From the NCBI RefSeq assembly GCF_002368035.1, contig NZ_AP018222.1:4271534-4335533 (forward strand): a stretch of 64,000 nt of DNA, written 5' to 3'. The translations under genes and the position numbers were made by a program. How positions within the stretch are numbered: the stretch's first letter is position 1; every line of letters starts with the position of its first letter. Source of the DNA: Nostoc linckia NIES-25. GTDB taxonomy: Bacteria; Cyanobacteriota; Cyanobacteriia; Cyanobacteriales; Nostocaceae. This document shows, piece by piece, positions 1 to 8,757 of this stretch. Under the pieces are notes generated by a model. It searched no databases. It saw only the letters and a list, made by a program, of their open reading frames with translations, and was not told where the DNA came from.

Positions 1-154
1 AACCAGAAATTCTAGGTTGCGTCAAGTGTAGCTAGAAATACGCCAAAAATTAATTCTGGCAATTGCACATCTAGTATTATTTGGCATAGTGTAGGCGAAT
101 TTTGGCCAGATGTAACCCCTGCTTTCACTGCTTTCAAACCAAAAGCGCCCCTGT

Positions 155-778
155 TTATCTTCTGGTGCGTCTTCGCTGACGCTTCAATACCCAGAAAATA
201 AATGCTAAAACCAAACCCCCAAGCACAATTTTGGACACAGGAGCAAGGTATTCATCCACAAGTTCATACTGACTACCTAATATATATCCTGAGTATGTTA
301 GCAAACCCACCCAAGCTGCGCTACCTAAAGTGCTATAAAACAGAAATGGTAACAAGTGCATATTACCGATCCCTGCGGGAACAGAAATCAAAGTGCGGAT
401 TCCTGGTACAAGGCGACCAATCAATACTGCTTTGTTACCTTGTCGGTCAAACCAGCCTTTAGCCTTAGTAATATCTTTGCTCGATATAGCCAACCATTTG
501 CCATATTTGTCAGCCCAAGCTTTCAAGCGTTTTTCGCCCAAAAACTTACCTGGATAGTACCAAACAAGTGCGCCCAATACAGAACCCAAAAGTCCTGCAA
601 AAAACACACCAATGATATTGAGTTTTGCTCCTCCTGGTTGATATGGACTTGCTGTAAATCCAGCCAATGGCATAATCAATTCTGAAGGAATGGGGGGAAA
701 GAGGTTCTCTAAGAACATCAGTAAGGCGATTCCCCAATATCCCAAAGAGTTGATAGTGTTAGTTATCCATTCAAGCAT
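155..778 (-). CDS. DedA-family membrane protein
   Basis: Inner-membrane protein of the DedA (SNARE-associated/VTT) family, about 207 residues, the usual length. Members are implicated in lipid (undecaprenyl phosphate or phospholipid) translocation and envelope homeostasis. The family signature is visible: an E-N-x-x-P-P-I-P-S-E segment near residues 24-33, and R-L-V-P-G-I-R near residue 121 in the central half, between hydrophobic segments, with a final membrane helix and a very basic tail (R/K-rich last 8 residues). I chose the ATG at 778; one codon further out is only a TTG. It stands alone, without an obvious operon partner. The family is clear, the exact substrate is not. Confidence 0.9.
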   Translation of the reverse strand: MLEWITNTINSLGYWGIALLMFLENLFPPIPSELIMPLAGFTASPYQPGGAKLNIIGVFFAGLLGSVLGALVWYYPGKFLGEKRLKAWADKYGKWLAISSKDITKAKGWFDRQGNKAVLIGRLVPGIRTLISVPAGIGNMHLLPFLFYSTLGSAAWVGLLTYSGYILGSQYELVDEYLAPVSKIVLGGLVLAFIFWVLKRQRRRTRR

Positions 779-1242
779 CAAGTTGATCCCTAAAAATTAC
801 TGTACTAGTTTTTTATTTGGATAGGGCATTGGGTATAGGGCATTTTTCTCCTCATCTTTCCATCTCCCCACTCCCTATTTTCCAATTGAGGTTGTTTTCT
901 AAATAATGAGATCCCCCTTAGCCCGCTTTTTTAAATGACTAAGGAGGATCTAAAGATTTGATGGCAAATTGGAAAAAAACACTCTAGAGTTCTGGGTCAT
1001 TGGACATTAGGCATTAAGAGTGCTGAGTACGTTAGCGGAGGCGGGACTTTTAGCCAATCCTGGCTGAGGAGTGAGGAGTTAAGAGTTATGAGTGCTCAGT
1101 GAGAAGCTAATAGTTATTATCCTGCCCCTCTGCCTTTCTGCTCCTCTGCACGCCAGTTGCAAAAGAGCGGGTTCCGCTTTAGCGGTACAAGTCGGCACTG
1201 CCCAACGCACTGGCTCTCCTCTGCCCCTCTGCCCCTTTTCTT
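779..1242. other. Intergenic stretch with one imperfect hairpin
   Basis: No gene seen in about 460 bases. It holds an imperfect inverted repeat at 910-952 (AGATCCCCCTTAG pairing with CTAAGGAGGATCT, one mismatch), which could be a terminator or a small dispersed palindrome. The rest is low-complexity text with repeated GAGTTATGAG-type strings. Apparent ORFs here overlap this repeat-like DNA and have no recognisable protein character. Confidence 0.5.
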
Positions 1243-2313
1243 CTAGGCTGTCGGGGTCAATGATTGTACTCTTGGTTCCGATTGCCAGTCTAGGGGATTC
1301 CAAACCCTCTCTTCTAGTGCCATTTGCTCAATTAAACTGGCCAATCTTAGAGCTTTGAGAGCTTGTTCGCCACCTACTGAGGGTTGATTGCCACCATGTA
1401 CGCAGTTGACAAAATGTTCTAATTCTGCACTCAGCGGTTGAATATTGCTGGTATAGACTTTTTCAATCACGCCATCCTGCCTGTAAAGTACTTGTCGATG
1501 GTCGGTAAGAGAGTTAGCATTTGTTTGTCGGTGAATCAAAATTTCATTTTTGAGAAAATCTGCCTCAGTGAATGAGTTTTTGCAGTGGGCAACAATTCGG
1601 CGAATTTTGCGGTGAGTGACTTTACTGGCAGTCAGGGTGGCGACTATACCGTTAGCAAAGCCCAAGGTGGCAGTTACATAATCTAAATAACCTGAGTCTA
1701 GGGCACGAGTACCGCTAGCGGTCAATTTGGTCACTGGGGAAGCTGCTAATTCTAGAAGTAGGTCGATGTCATGGATCATTAAATCCAGGACAACTGAAAC
1801 ATCGTTTGCTCGGTCTGAGTAAGGACTCATGCGGTGTGCTTCCAATGCCAGTAATTCTTCCGTTTTCAGGACTTGGCTAAGTTCCCTAAATGCTGGATTG
1901 AAACGCTCAATGTGACCTACTTGGAGGATACATTGAGACTCAGCTGCGGCATTTACAAGGGATTCTGCCTCAGAAATACTGGCTGCGATCGGTTTTTCAA
2001 TCAAAACATGAATTCCCGCTAACAGGCAGCTAATACCCACGGCATAATGCAGCCGGGTGGGAACAGCAATACAAACTGCTTCCACCAGGGGTAGCAAGTC
2101 ACAGTAGTCTTCAAAAAAACGCACTTTGTACTTGCTGGCAGTTTCTAGCCCTCGTTCGACGTTAATATCTGCTACACCGACTAATTCAACGTCTTTCATT
2201 GAACTCAAGACGCGAGCGTGGTGTTGTCCCATGTTACCCACCCCAATCACGCCTATGCGGATTGGTCGTGGCTGGTTGCGCTGTGTATATGGATTCGGTT
2301 CTGCCAGTGACAT
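1243..2313 (-). CDS. Gfo/Idh/MocA-family NAD(P)-dependent oxidoreductase
   Basis: Soluble dehydrogenase of about 356 residues. The N-terminal Rossmann fold is plain: G-V-I-G-V-G-N-M-G-Q-H-H at the start, followed by the family's E-K-P-I-A motif about 90 residues later; the C-terminal half is the typical GFO_IDH_MocA alpha/beta domain, including an H-D-I-D-L motif. Such enzymes oxidise or reduce sugars, inositols or related polyols; the substrate cannot be read from the sequence. The open frame extends to a TTG at 2349; a GTG at 2325 has a GAGGAG Shine-Dalgarno about 9 bases before it and is an alternative to the ATG at 2313 used here. No operon partner is visible. Confidence 0.85.
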   Translation of the reverse strand: MSLAEPNPYTQRNQPRPIRIGVIGVGNMGQHHARVLSSMKDVELVGVADINVERGLETASKYKVRFFEDYCDLLPLVEAVCIAVPTRLHYAVGISCLLAGIHVLIEKPIAASISEAESLVNAAAESQCILQVGHIERFNPAFRELSQVLKTEELLALEAHRMSPYSDRANDVSVVLDLMIHDIDLLLELAASPVTKLTASGTRALDSGYLDYVTATLGFANGIVATLTASKVTHRKIRRIVAHCKNSFTEADFLKNEILIHRQTNANSLTDHRQVLYRQDGVIEKVYTSNIQPLSAELEHFVNCVHGGNQPSVGGEQALKALRLASLIEQMALEERVWNPLDWQSEPRVQSLTPTA

Positions 2314-3061
2314 GCTATTTTGCACTATTATTCTCTCCTCAACCACCAAATTAAGAGACGCTACGGCCGTTGGCGTTTATACAAAGAAAGCCAGTTACGA
2401 TCCGTCTAAAACCATCCAGATGGTAACATAGAGCCTATGTTTATGAAGAATTTCAAAGTTTGCGATCGGTTCCCGCAATCCAGCTATCTTTTGTATAGAT
2501 AGTTCGGGCTTGGTTGGCATTTTGCATTTTCTACAAAAAAATATGTGTCTTTTTATTAACTTTAGAATATCAGGTAAGACTTAAGTATAAATTCTCTAAA
2601 ATTCTAAGGGTCGTTTTTTGTGCTTGGATTCACCTTAAGGCTAGAGCTGGGCAATTAGTTTCAATCCAATTGACAGTATTAAAATTACAAAATAATAAAC
2701 CAGTAATACTATGTTTTTTTTTCCAAAAAATGGTATGGGGTAATTACTGCTAGCGATTACCTGAAACAGTTTTTGGATGATTATTTGCAGCATGTGTGGT
2801 AGACACGTTCGCGTAGCGTCTCGTAGAGAAGTAGCTTGCCGTAGTTTTAGTCCGAAGCAACCGAGCAAGAGTGTCTCAAAGATAAGACATCACACCACTT
2901 TTTGAGAGAAACTGGTCTGGTATGGGTTGTTTCTTTTGAATATCTAGGGTGCAAAGGTGTTTACAATCACTCACAGAAATTCAGGAGTATCTTTGGCATC
3001 GCTTGTTGGTATCTTGTTGAAGCGCGATCTAGCGATTTGAAATCCAAAATTTGCAACCGAG
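2314..3061. other. Intergenic region before queC with a palindromic repeat remnant
   Basis: About 700 bases between divergent genes, AT-rich, without a convincing ORF or RNA gene. Around 2800-2840 there is a GC-rich palindromic string (GTAGACACGTTCGCGTAGCG followed by TCTCGTAGAGAAG) resembling small dispersed repeats of Nostoc-type genomes. I looked for a preQ1-type riboswitch just upstream of queC and could not recognise one. Confidence 0.4.
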
Positions 3062-3739
3062 ATGAAAGCTGTAATTCTATTATCTGGGGGATTGGACTCT
3101 TCCACAATTTTGTACAAAGCTAAAATGGATGGCTGTGAATGTTATGCCATTTCTTTTGATTACCAGCAGCGACACCGACGAGAGTTACAGTCAGCGCTGC
3201 TCGTGGGTCAAAAAGCTGGGGTCGTAAAACATCAGGTGGTTAATTTTGACTTACGACAATGGGGTGGTTCGGCGCTTACCGATGAGGCTATTGATTTACC
3301 AGAGGAGCGTTCTTTGGATGAAATGGCTCAAAATATTCCTGTTACCTATGTTCCCGCTCGTAATACGATCTTTTTAAGCTTTGCTTTGAGTTACGCTGAA
3401 GCGATCGCAGCTGAGCGTGTCTATATCGGCGTCAACGCCTTAGATTACTCAGGATATCCTGATTGTCGCCCCGATTATATCCAAGCCATGCAAGAAGTTT
3501 TTCGCCTGGGAACTAAACAAGGACGCCAGGGACAACCAATTAACATTGTTGCACCTTTGATTAACCTGAAAAAAACCGAAATTATTCAACTAGGCAACCA
3601 ATTGGGAGTTCCTTGGGAGCTAACTTGGTCTTGCTATGCCGGTGGTGATGTCGCCTGTGGTGTCTGTGATTCTTGCCGTTTGCGGCTAGCGGCGTTTGCT
3701 GAATTGGGACTCGTCGATCCAGTGGCTTATAGTTTTTAA
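3062..3739 (+). CDS. queC: 7-cyano-7-deazaguanine synthase QueC
   Basis: Converts 7-carboxy-7-deazaguanine to preQ0 with ammonia and ATP in queuosine/7-deazaguanine biosynthesis. The 225-residue length is normal. The N-terminal PP-loop S-G-G-L-D-S-S (residues 8-14) binds ATP, and the C-terminal cysteines C-Y-A-G-G-D-V-A-C-G-V-C-D-S-C form the family's zinc site. The ATG at 3062 gives a start directly before the PP-loop strand, as expected (M-K-A-V-I-L-L-S-G-G). Other que genes are not adjacent. A palindromic repeat element follows the stop. Confidence 0.97.
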   Translation: MKAVILLSGGLDSSTILYKAKMDGCECYAISFDYQQRHRRELQSALLVGQKAGVVKHQVVNFDLRQWGGSALTDEAIDLPEERSLDEMAQNIPVTYVPARNTIFLSFALSYAEAIAAERVYIGVNALDYSGYPDCRPDYIQAMQEVFRLGTKQGRQGQPINIVAPLINLKKTEIIQLGNQLGVPWELTWSCYAGGDVACGVCDSCRLRLAAFAELGLVDPVAYSF

Positions 3740-3790
3740 GTGAGAAGTGAGAAGTGAGGAGTTATGAATTATGAGTTATGAATTATGAAT

Positions 3791-3870
3791 CAGGACTTAC
3801 GCAAAAGATAACGAAAGTAGCGGTAATTCATGAATTACCGCTACGCAAGAATAAGGTTTTCAGAGTCCTG
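3791..3870. repeat. 80-bp nested palindromic element (MITE-like)
   Basis: The element has short terminal inverted repeats CAGGACT (3791-3797) and AGTCCTG (3864-3870). At its centre is a perfect 28-base palindrome, 3817-3844, with arm GTAGCGGTAATTCA. It lies between the convergent queC and CBS-protein genes and could act as a bidirectional terminator. No coding capacity. Confidence 0.7.
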
Positions 3871-3906
3871 ATGAATAAAAAAGTCTCAACTCTTAACTCC
3901 TCACTC

Positions 3907-5292
3907 CTAACTCTCAACTGCTAACTCTTCTAACCGTCGCAGTTGAATTTGATGCAGACGCGGGCCAATGACTGACACCACAGTAAATTCCAGATTTTGA
4001 TAATGGAAGGTTTCGCCTTTAGCTGGAATTTTCTGTAACTGATACAGCAAAAAGCCCCCCAGTGTCTGGTATTCTCTTGTCAAAGGTAAATCGAGATGCA
4101 AAACCTCATTCAGGTCTTCGAGGTTGATTTGTGCCTGCACCAGAAATTTATCCTCGTCTAACATCTGGATTAGCAAATCATCGTTGTTTTCAGGTTCGCT
4201 GGCGTCGCCAATGATTTCGGCAATGACATCTTTGATGGTCACCAATCCCACAGTACCGCCAAATTCATTGACCACCATCACCATAGCTGGTTTTTCTTGC
4301 TGCATCATCGGCAAAAGTTCGCTCAAGGGCGTGTGTTCTGGAACAAACCGAGCCGGACGCATCCAAGGTTGGATTTGTGCTTCTAAAGTTAGCTTGCCTA
4401 CAGCTAAAGGTTGTGCCAAATCTTTAAAATAAACAATGCCGCGAACATCATCCAAAGATTCACCAATCAAAGGATAGCGGGAGTAACCAGTAGCAGCCAT
4501 CTCCTTGAGTAATGCCTGGAAAGTAGCATCTTTTGGCAAAGCTACAATACTGGTGCGGGGAATCATTACAGCTTGAGCCATCACATCTCCAAACTCAAAA
4601 ACATTATTGAGTAGTTCTCGCTCCGCACGCTGTAAACCAGTAGACCCCCATTCTGTAGAGATAATCACTTGCAATTCTTCGGGAGTTACAGGCGGTCTCC
4701 AACCTTGACCAGTGTATTCAATGCCAAAAATTCTCAATAACCAACGAGTTGATTGGTTGAGAATCCAAATGAAGGGGCCGAAAAAACGCACGATCGCTTT
4801 TACCGAAGGCCCTAAAAATCTAGCTAGCTGTTCTGAATACAGCATCGCTAATGATTTAGGACATAATTCGCCCAAAACAATTTGCAAATAAGCAATTAAG
4901 AAAAACGCGATCGGAATCGATAAAGAATGGGCGATGAAGTTAGTCATTCCACTGGGTAGAGGCCAGGATTTTAACCACGCTTTTACCAGGACGACAATCG
5001 TACTTTCTCCAATCCATCCCAGAGCCAAACTAGAGAGAGTGATGCCTAACTGGGTAGTAGATAGCAGTCGGTCAATACTACGTTGTAGCATCTCCACAGC
5101 TCTGGCTGGAACATCCCCAGCCTTAACTAGCTGGTGAATACGCGATCGCCGCACGCTCACCATCGAAAATTCTGCCGTTACAAAAAAGGCATTTATGGCA
5201 ATCAGCAGTAAAACTGACAACAATCGCAGCCCTGCCTCCGTCCAAATTAAATTAGGAAAACCACTCACCGCCAAAGCTTGTGTAAAATTCAC
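3907..5292 (-). CDS. DUF21-CBS-CorC/HlyC domain membrane protein (CNNM/hemolysin-C family)
   Basis: Polytopic membrane protein of 461 residues. Order: DUF21/CNNM transmembrane domain (about residues 15-205), a pair of CBS domains (about 220-345) and a C-terminal CorC_HlyC domain (about 365-445, ending near Q-I-Q-L-R-R-L). Family members are linked to magnesium or other cation efflux; the old name hemolysin is historical. The start is a GTG at 5292, followed by a hydrophobic first helix. It is convergent with queC and preceded by a run of GGGGAGAT-type tandem repeats. Ion specificity cannot be told from sequence. Confidence 0.9.
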   Translation of the reverse strand: MNFTQALAVSGFPNLIWTEAGLRLLSVLLLIAINAFFVTAEFSMVSVRRSRIHQLVKAGDVPARAVEMLQRSIDRLLSTTQLGITLSSLALGWIGESTIVVLVKAWLKSWPLPSGMTNFIAHSLSIPIAFFLIAYLQIVLGELCPKSLAMLYSEQLARFLGPSVKAIVRFFGPFIWILNQSTRWLLRIFGIEYTGQGWRPPVTPEELQVIISTEWGSTGLQRAERELLNNVFEFGDVMAQAVMIPRTSIVALPKDATFQALLKEMAATGYSRYPLIGESLDDVRGIVYFKDLAQPLAVGKLTLEAQIQPWMRPARFVPEHTPLSELLPMMQQEKPAMVMVVNEFGGTVGLVTIKDVIAEIIGDASEPENNDDLLIQMLDEDKFLVQAQINLEDLNEVLHLDLPLTREYQTLGGFLLYQLQKIPAKGETFHYQNLEFTVVSVIGPRLHQIQLRRLEELAVES

Positions 5293-5303
5293 GCCCTCTA
5301 TTT

Positions 5304-5428
5304 AGGGAGACTGGGGAGATGGGGAGATGGGGAGGTGTGGGAGGTGTGGGGAGATGGAGAAGAAATCTTTCCCCCTCTCTCCCCACACTCCCCTCTTGCC
5401 CCATACCCATGCCCCATGCCCCATATCC
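5304..5428. repeat. Short tandem repeat tract (GGGGAGAT / CCCCATGC type)
   Basis: A purine-rich run of GGGGAGAT and GGGAGGTGT units is followed by pyrimidine-rich CTCCCCAC and CCCCATGC units, so the tract can fold back on itself. It fills the gap between two leftward genes. This matches the short tandemly repeated sequences common in heterocystous cyanobacteria. Confidence 0.75.
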
Positions 5429-5431
5429 CTT

Positions 5432-6133
5432 CTACCTTTCTACAGGAATATTCAATGCCTCTAGCTTTAATTCTTGAGCAGGATAATCAGTCAAAGCCAG
5501 TGATATTTTTTTGACATCATCGAGTAAAGCTGTGGGAATGCTCACCGTACCTGAAAATGTTGGGCCATTGGCAGGCAATTCTGTTGGCAAACCTTCTGTA
5601 CTAGCGCTCAGAGTTCGTCCTTTATCATCAGTAACATCTAAAAAACTATACAAGAAACGCACAGAATCCTTACCTTTATTCTGCATTTTTACTTTCAAGA
5701 GTAGATCGCCACCAGAGTAGCGGGCAGATTGCACAGACATAGTTACACCTTCACTCTGGGCAACCACTGGAAAACCTGGCTGGGGTTTTTCCTCAACTAC
5801 TTGTGGAGGTTTTTCTTCAGGCTTCTGCTTGCTGCTATTGGTTTCTTCATCATCTTCCTCTAGCTTTTCCGATTTCGCAGCCTTAGTTTTACCCTCAATT
5901 CGAGCCTTGACAATTTTCAGAATTTCTTCTTCTTTTAATAGCGCTACTGCTCCCTGTTGGGAGTTATTTCCTTTACTGCTGGCAAATTTAGTCGTAGGAC
6001 GCCCATCTGGTGTGCTAACGCCTTTGAGTGCTGAACTTCCTAGTTCAAACCCCAAAAACGCGCTTACAGAACCCGCTCCTAACATCAGGATTAACAAAAT
6101 CAAAGTAAGAAGTACAGTAGAATTTATTTTCAT
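5432..6133 (-). CDS. Membrane-anchored protein of unknown function with a C-terminal beta-sandwich-like domain
   Basis: I do not recognise a named family. From the ATG at 6133 the protein has 233 residues: a hydrophobic signal or anchor helix (residues 5-28), a charged, low-complexity linker rich in Lys/Glu (about 70-125, including E-E-D-D-E-E and E-E-K-P-P-Q), and a compact C-terminal domain (about 135-230) whose pattern, with V-R-F-L-Y-S-F-L-D-V-T-D-D-K-G, resembles the DUF4352-type extracellular immunoglobulin-like fold. It is probably exported and tethered to the membrane. A TTG at 6154 would add seven residues, but the ATG puts the helix at the usual place. The gene is preceded by tRNA-Met on the other strand. 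Confidence 0.7.
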   Translation of the reverse strand: MKINSTVLLTLILLILMLGAGSVSAFLGFELGSSALKGVSTPDGRPTTKFASSKGNNSQQGAVALLKEEEILKIVKARIEGKTKAAKSEKLEEDDEETNSSKQKPEEKPPQVVEEKPQPGFPVVAQSEGVTMSVQSARYSGGDLLLKVKMQNKGKDSVRFLYSFLDVTDDKGRTLSASTEGLPTELPANGPTFSGTVSIPTALLDDVKKISLALTDYPAQELKLEALNIPVER

Positions 6134-6431
6134 TGCTGACAAGCTAATGCACAATCAATGCTGGTTTTTTAAGAATAATGAAGCTTGATACCTCAATCCT
6201 TAAAGGAACTTAATCAATATTAGTTTGCACTATTTCATGATTAGATTATGTAGTATAAAAATCTGGCAAACTATTGTCGAGTATTCACAGGCACTAAATT
6301 TGTGCTAAAATAGGGGAGTTTGCTAAAATTAAGTACGTAAGGTAGTGTACCTCACTCTAAAATTAGCAAATAAACTTGACTTAGGGTTATAAGTAATTGC
6401 GTTATAGCAACCCTAAAACAAACTAAAATAA

Positions 6432-6504
6432 GCGCCTTTGGCCGATTGGGGAGGCAACGAACTCATAATTCGTCTTCAGGCTGGTTCGATTCCAGCAGGG
6501 CGCA
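6432..6504 (+). tRNA. tRNA-Met (anticodon CAT)
   Basis: The 73-base cloverleaf reads clearly. Acceptor arm GCGCCTT pairs with AGGGCGC (one G-T pair). D stem is GCC/GGC. Anticodon stem ACGAA/TTCGT flanks the loop CTCATAA, giving CAT. T stem GCTGG/CCAGC has loop TTCGATT. Discriminator is A; CCA is not encoded. A CAT anticodon can also belong to tRNA-Ile decoding AUA after lysidine modification, so Met is the likely but not the only assignment. Confidence 0.88.
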
Positions 6505-6581
6505 CTAAATTATCAAAAAAGAAATGGGGCATGGGGCATGAGTCATGGGGAAAGGGGTATGGTTCGACAAGCTCACCAACC

Positions 6582-6648
6582 GGGGAAAAGGGGAAAGATT
6601 AAATTTATTCTTTTTCCCTTTAACCTTTAACCTTTAACCTTTTCCCCT
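6582..6648. repeat. Purine/pyrimidine hairpin repeat, copy 1
   Basis: GGGGAAAAGGGGAAAGATTA, then AATTTATTC and a CCTTTAACC-rich pyrimidine arm. The two halves are near complements around a TAAATTTA centre, so the transcript would form a long hairpin. It is one of seven copies of the same element in this window and lies just after tRNA-Met. Confidence 0.75.
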
Positions 6649-6702
6649 GCCCCCTGCCCCCTGCCCCCTGCCCCCCTGCCCCCTGCCCCCTGCCCCTCTG
6701 CC
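6644..6702. repeat. (CCCCTGC)n heptanucleotide tandem repeat
   Basis: About seven to eight near-perfect copies of CCCCTGC, with one slipped copy. It is directly attached to the preceding hairpin repeat. Typical short tandem repeat of Nostocales, non-coding. Confidence 0.85.
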
Positions 6703-6723
6703 TTTCCTACGGGGTGATAAAGT

Positions 6724-7140
6724 TTAAAACTTGAATTCAGTTCCGACTCTAAGCTTGTTGGCATTTAAGCGAGGAGACATCATTAGGGATGTGTCATAGG
6801 GATTTGGTAAATCAGGAGTGCGAATATAGGGATCGTTGCCTGCTTGCTGAGTCAGGACATCGTGATATAGAGCATTAACCAATTCACCATCACGGGCGAT
6901 TTCATTTTCTGGGAAGGAACCACCAAAACTCGCGCCGGCTCCCAAAAATGAGTCTAGCTGACGCTTGAGAGTGCCGTTTTCATAAAAATTGCGATCGTGT
7001 CGAAAAAATGCCCCTTCAAACACATCACTTGTGGTTTGACTTTTGGGTGTTTCTGTTTGGGCGGCTACAACAGAGGGAAAAGCAATACCAGCAGCAAGCA
7101 GTATTAATAAACCACCAAAGGTTTTTAATTTGATACCCAC
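6724..7140 (-). CDS. Small exported protein of unknown function
   Basis: Family not recognised. It has 138 residues with a clear Sec signal peptide: a basic start M-G-I-K-L-K, a hydrophobic core near residues 8-24 and a likely cleavage after V-V-A-A-Q. The mature part has about 110 residues, no cysteine pattern, an alternating Gly/Phe-rich segment (F-L-G-A-G-A-S-F-G-G-S-F) and ends in F-K-F, an aromatic C-terminus that hints at, but does not prove, an outer-membrane location. The start is GTG at 7140; an ATG is not available near it. It is divergent from pyrE with a 101-base gap. Confidence 0.7.
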   Translation of the reverse strand: MGIKLKTFGGLLILLAAGIAFPSVVAAQTETPKSQTTSDVFEGAFFRHDRNFYENGTLKRQLDSFLGAGASFGGSFPENEIARDGELVNALYHDVLTQQAGNDPYIRTPDLPNPYDTSLMMSPRLNANKLRVGTEFKF

Positions 7141-7241
7141 GTTCCTTACTCCTCAAATTTGTGGCGAATCTTAATTTATGCTTAATTTCAGAACTGTTAT
7201 CAGTTCAACCTTTGGTGTAGCACAACTTTCAATGTTTTGTA

Positions 7242-7865
7242 ATGACGTATCCTACTGAAACTCTTACTGAATCGAATATTTGGGCAACTACCCCTGATTT
7301 GGCTCACTTGCGCCAGAAGCTATTAGATTTATTTGCTCAAGTAGCTTATCAAGAGGGTGATTTCGTTCTTGCTTCTGGGCTACGTAGTTCTTATTACGTC
7401 AATAAGATGCAGGTAACACTGCACCCCCAAGGAGCTTTGGCAGTCGGACGGTTACTGTTTCCTTTACTACCTGAAGATACGCAGGCTGTAGCAGGTTTAA
7501 CAATGGGTGCTGACCCGCTTGTCACAGCAGTGAGCGTGGTTTCCGTTTATGAAAATCGGCCGATACCAGCCCTGATTATTCGCAAGGAAGCCAAGGGTTA
7601 TGGCACGAGAGCTTATATAGAAGGCCCAACTTTACCAGAAGGTGCAAAGATAGTGGTTTTGGAGGATGTCGTCACAACTGGGCAATCTGCTCTCAAAGCA
7701 GTTGAACGTCTTCAAGCAGCAGGTTATACCGTTAATGAAATAATTGCACTGGTAGATAGACACCAAGGCGGAGGAGAATTGTACCAATCAGCTGGGTTGA
7801 AGTTTGAGGCGCTATTTTCGATTCAAGAAATTCAAGAACGCTTCCGACAACTGGCAAATTCATAA
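7242..7865 (+). CDS. pyrE: Orotate phosphoribosyltransferase
   Basis: Transfers the phosphoribosyl group of PRPP to orotate, giving OMP, in pyrimidine synthesis. The PRPP-binding signature V-V-L-E-D-V-V-T-T-G-Q-S lies near residues 137-148, and the flexible catalytic loop with R-K-E-A-K-G-Y-G-T near residues 111-119. The 207 residues match the bacterial enzyme; the first 15 residues are a short extension. A single gene unit, followed by a strong hairpin. Confidence 0.96.
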   Translation: MTYPTETLTESNIWATTPDLAHLRQKLLDLFAQVAYQEGDFVLASGLRSSYYVNKMQVTLHPQGALAVGRLLFPLLPEDTQAVAGLTMGADPLVTAVSVVSVYENRPIPALIIRKEAKGYGTRAYIEGPTLPEGAKIVVLEDVVTTGQSALKAVERLQAAGYTVNEIIALVDRHQGGGELYQSAGLKFEALFSIQEIQERFRQLANS

Positions 7866-7873
7866 ACAATAGC

Positions 7874-7909
7874 ACTTCTACTAATTCGTAATTAAAAATT
7901 GGTAGAAGT
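7874..7909 (+). terminator. Hairpin after pyrE
   Basis: Arms ACTTCTACTAATT and AATTGGTAGAAGT pair over 13 positions with one G-T pair and a 10-base AT-rich loop, 9 bases after the pyrE stop. It lacks a clean T run, so it may be a processing or stabilising hairpin rather than a classical terminator. Confidence 0.55.
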
Positions 7910-7979
7910 CTCAGTTACAGATAGCGATTTACAGCGCTGTTAAAATAAAGGCAAAACTAATTGATGCCAGATTGATTCT

Positions 7980-8660
7980 ATGACCATTGCTCAAGAATTA
8001 GAATCTCAAGCAGACATCTCGAAAGATGTAATATTTCCTCCTAGTGATTTATGGAGTGATGAGCCTGCCTTGGAAAGCGATCTGTATCTACGACAAATTA
8101 TCTTACTTTTACAATCTCTTGAATGGTTGTGGCAAGACAGAAATGATTTTTATGCAGCGGGAAACCTAACTATCTACTACAGTCCACACCAAAAAAAATC
8201 AGAATACTTTCGCGGCCCAGATTTATTTGTAGTGTTAGGAACGGAACGGCAAGCCCGAAAAAGTTGGGTTGTGTGGGAAGAATATGGCAAATATCCGAAT
8301 GTAATTTTAGAAATTTTGTCAGAATCAACAGCGAAAACAGACAAAGGTTTAAAGAAAGAAATTTATCAAGATACTTTTCGCACGCCGAATTATTTTTGGT
8401 TTGACCCATATACATTGGAATTCGCAGGATTTCACATAGTAGATGGAAAATATCAACCTCTACAAGCAAATGAGCAAGGGCGCTTGTGGAGCGAACAATT
8501 AGGGCTTTATTTGGGAATTCATCAGGAATTATTACGTTGGTTCACAGCGGATGGGCATTTAGTAGCAATACCTGAAGAAACAGCTATACAAGCACAAGAA
8601 AAAGCAGAACGTTTGGCAGCCAAATTGCGAGAATTAAATATTGATCCAGATACAATTTAG
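7980..8660 (+). CDS. Uma2-family (DUF820) putative PD-(D/E)XK nuclease
   Basis: Member of the Uma2/DUF820 family, greatly expanded in cyanobacteria and predicted to be a restriction-endonuclease-fold protein; biological role is unknown. The core R-G-P-D-L-F-V-V-L-G (about residue 79) followed by V-I-L-E-I-L-S-E-S (about residue 109) supplies the Asp and Glu of the predicted active site, with a Lys in D-K-G-L-K-K-E. 226 residues, ending in a charged helix (A-Q-E-K-A-E-R-L-A-A-K). A second member of the family lies just downstream in opposite orientation. Confidence 0.85.
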   Translation: MTIAQELESQADISKDVIFPPSDLWSDEPALESDLYLRQIILLLQSLEWLWQDRNDFYAAGNLTIYYSPHQKKSEYFRGPDLFVVLGTERQARKSWVVWEEYGKYPNVILEILSESTAKTDKGLKKEIYQDTFRTPNYFWFDPYTLEFAGFHIVDGKYQPLQANEQGRLWSEQLGLYLGIHQELLRWFTADGHLVAIPEETAIQAQEKAERLAAKLRELNIDPDTI

Positions 8661-8757
8661 AAATTTTTAATAAGTGTGGCTAGCTACAAAATGGCAGCCA
8701 AATTGCGAAGGTTAAATATATATACAGAGCCAATTTAGATAACTGCGATCGCATTAA

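Noticed and set aside
1079..1358. ORFs on both strands between 1.08 and 1.36 kb.
   Set aside because: Low-complexity intergenic DNA or shadow of the oxidoreductase gene; no protein character.
2126..2431. Plus-strand ORF opposite the oxidoreductase N-terminus.
   Set aside because: Antisense shadow of a well-supported gene.
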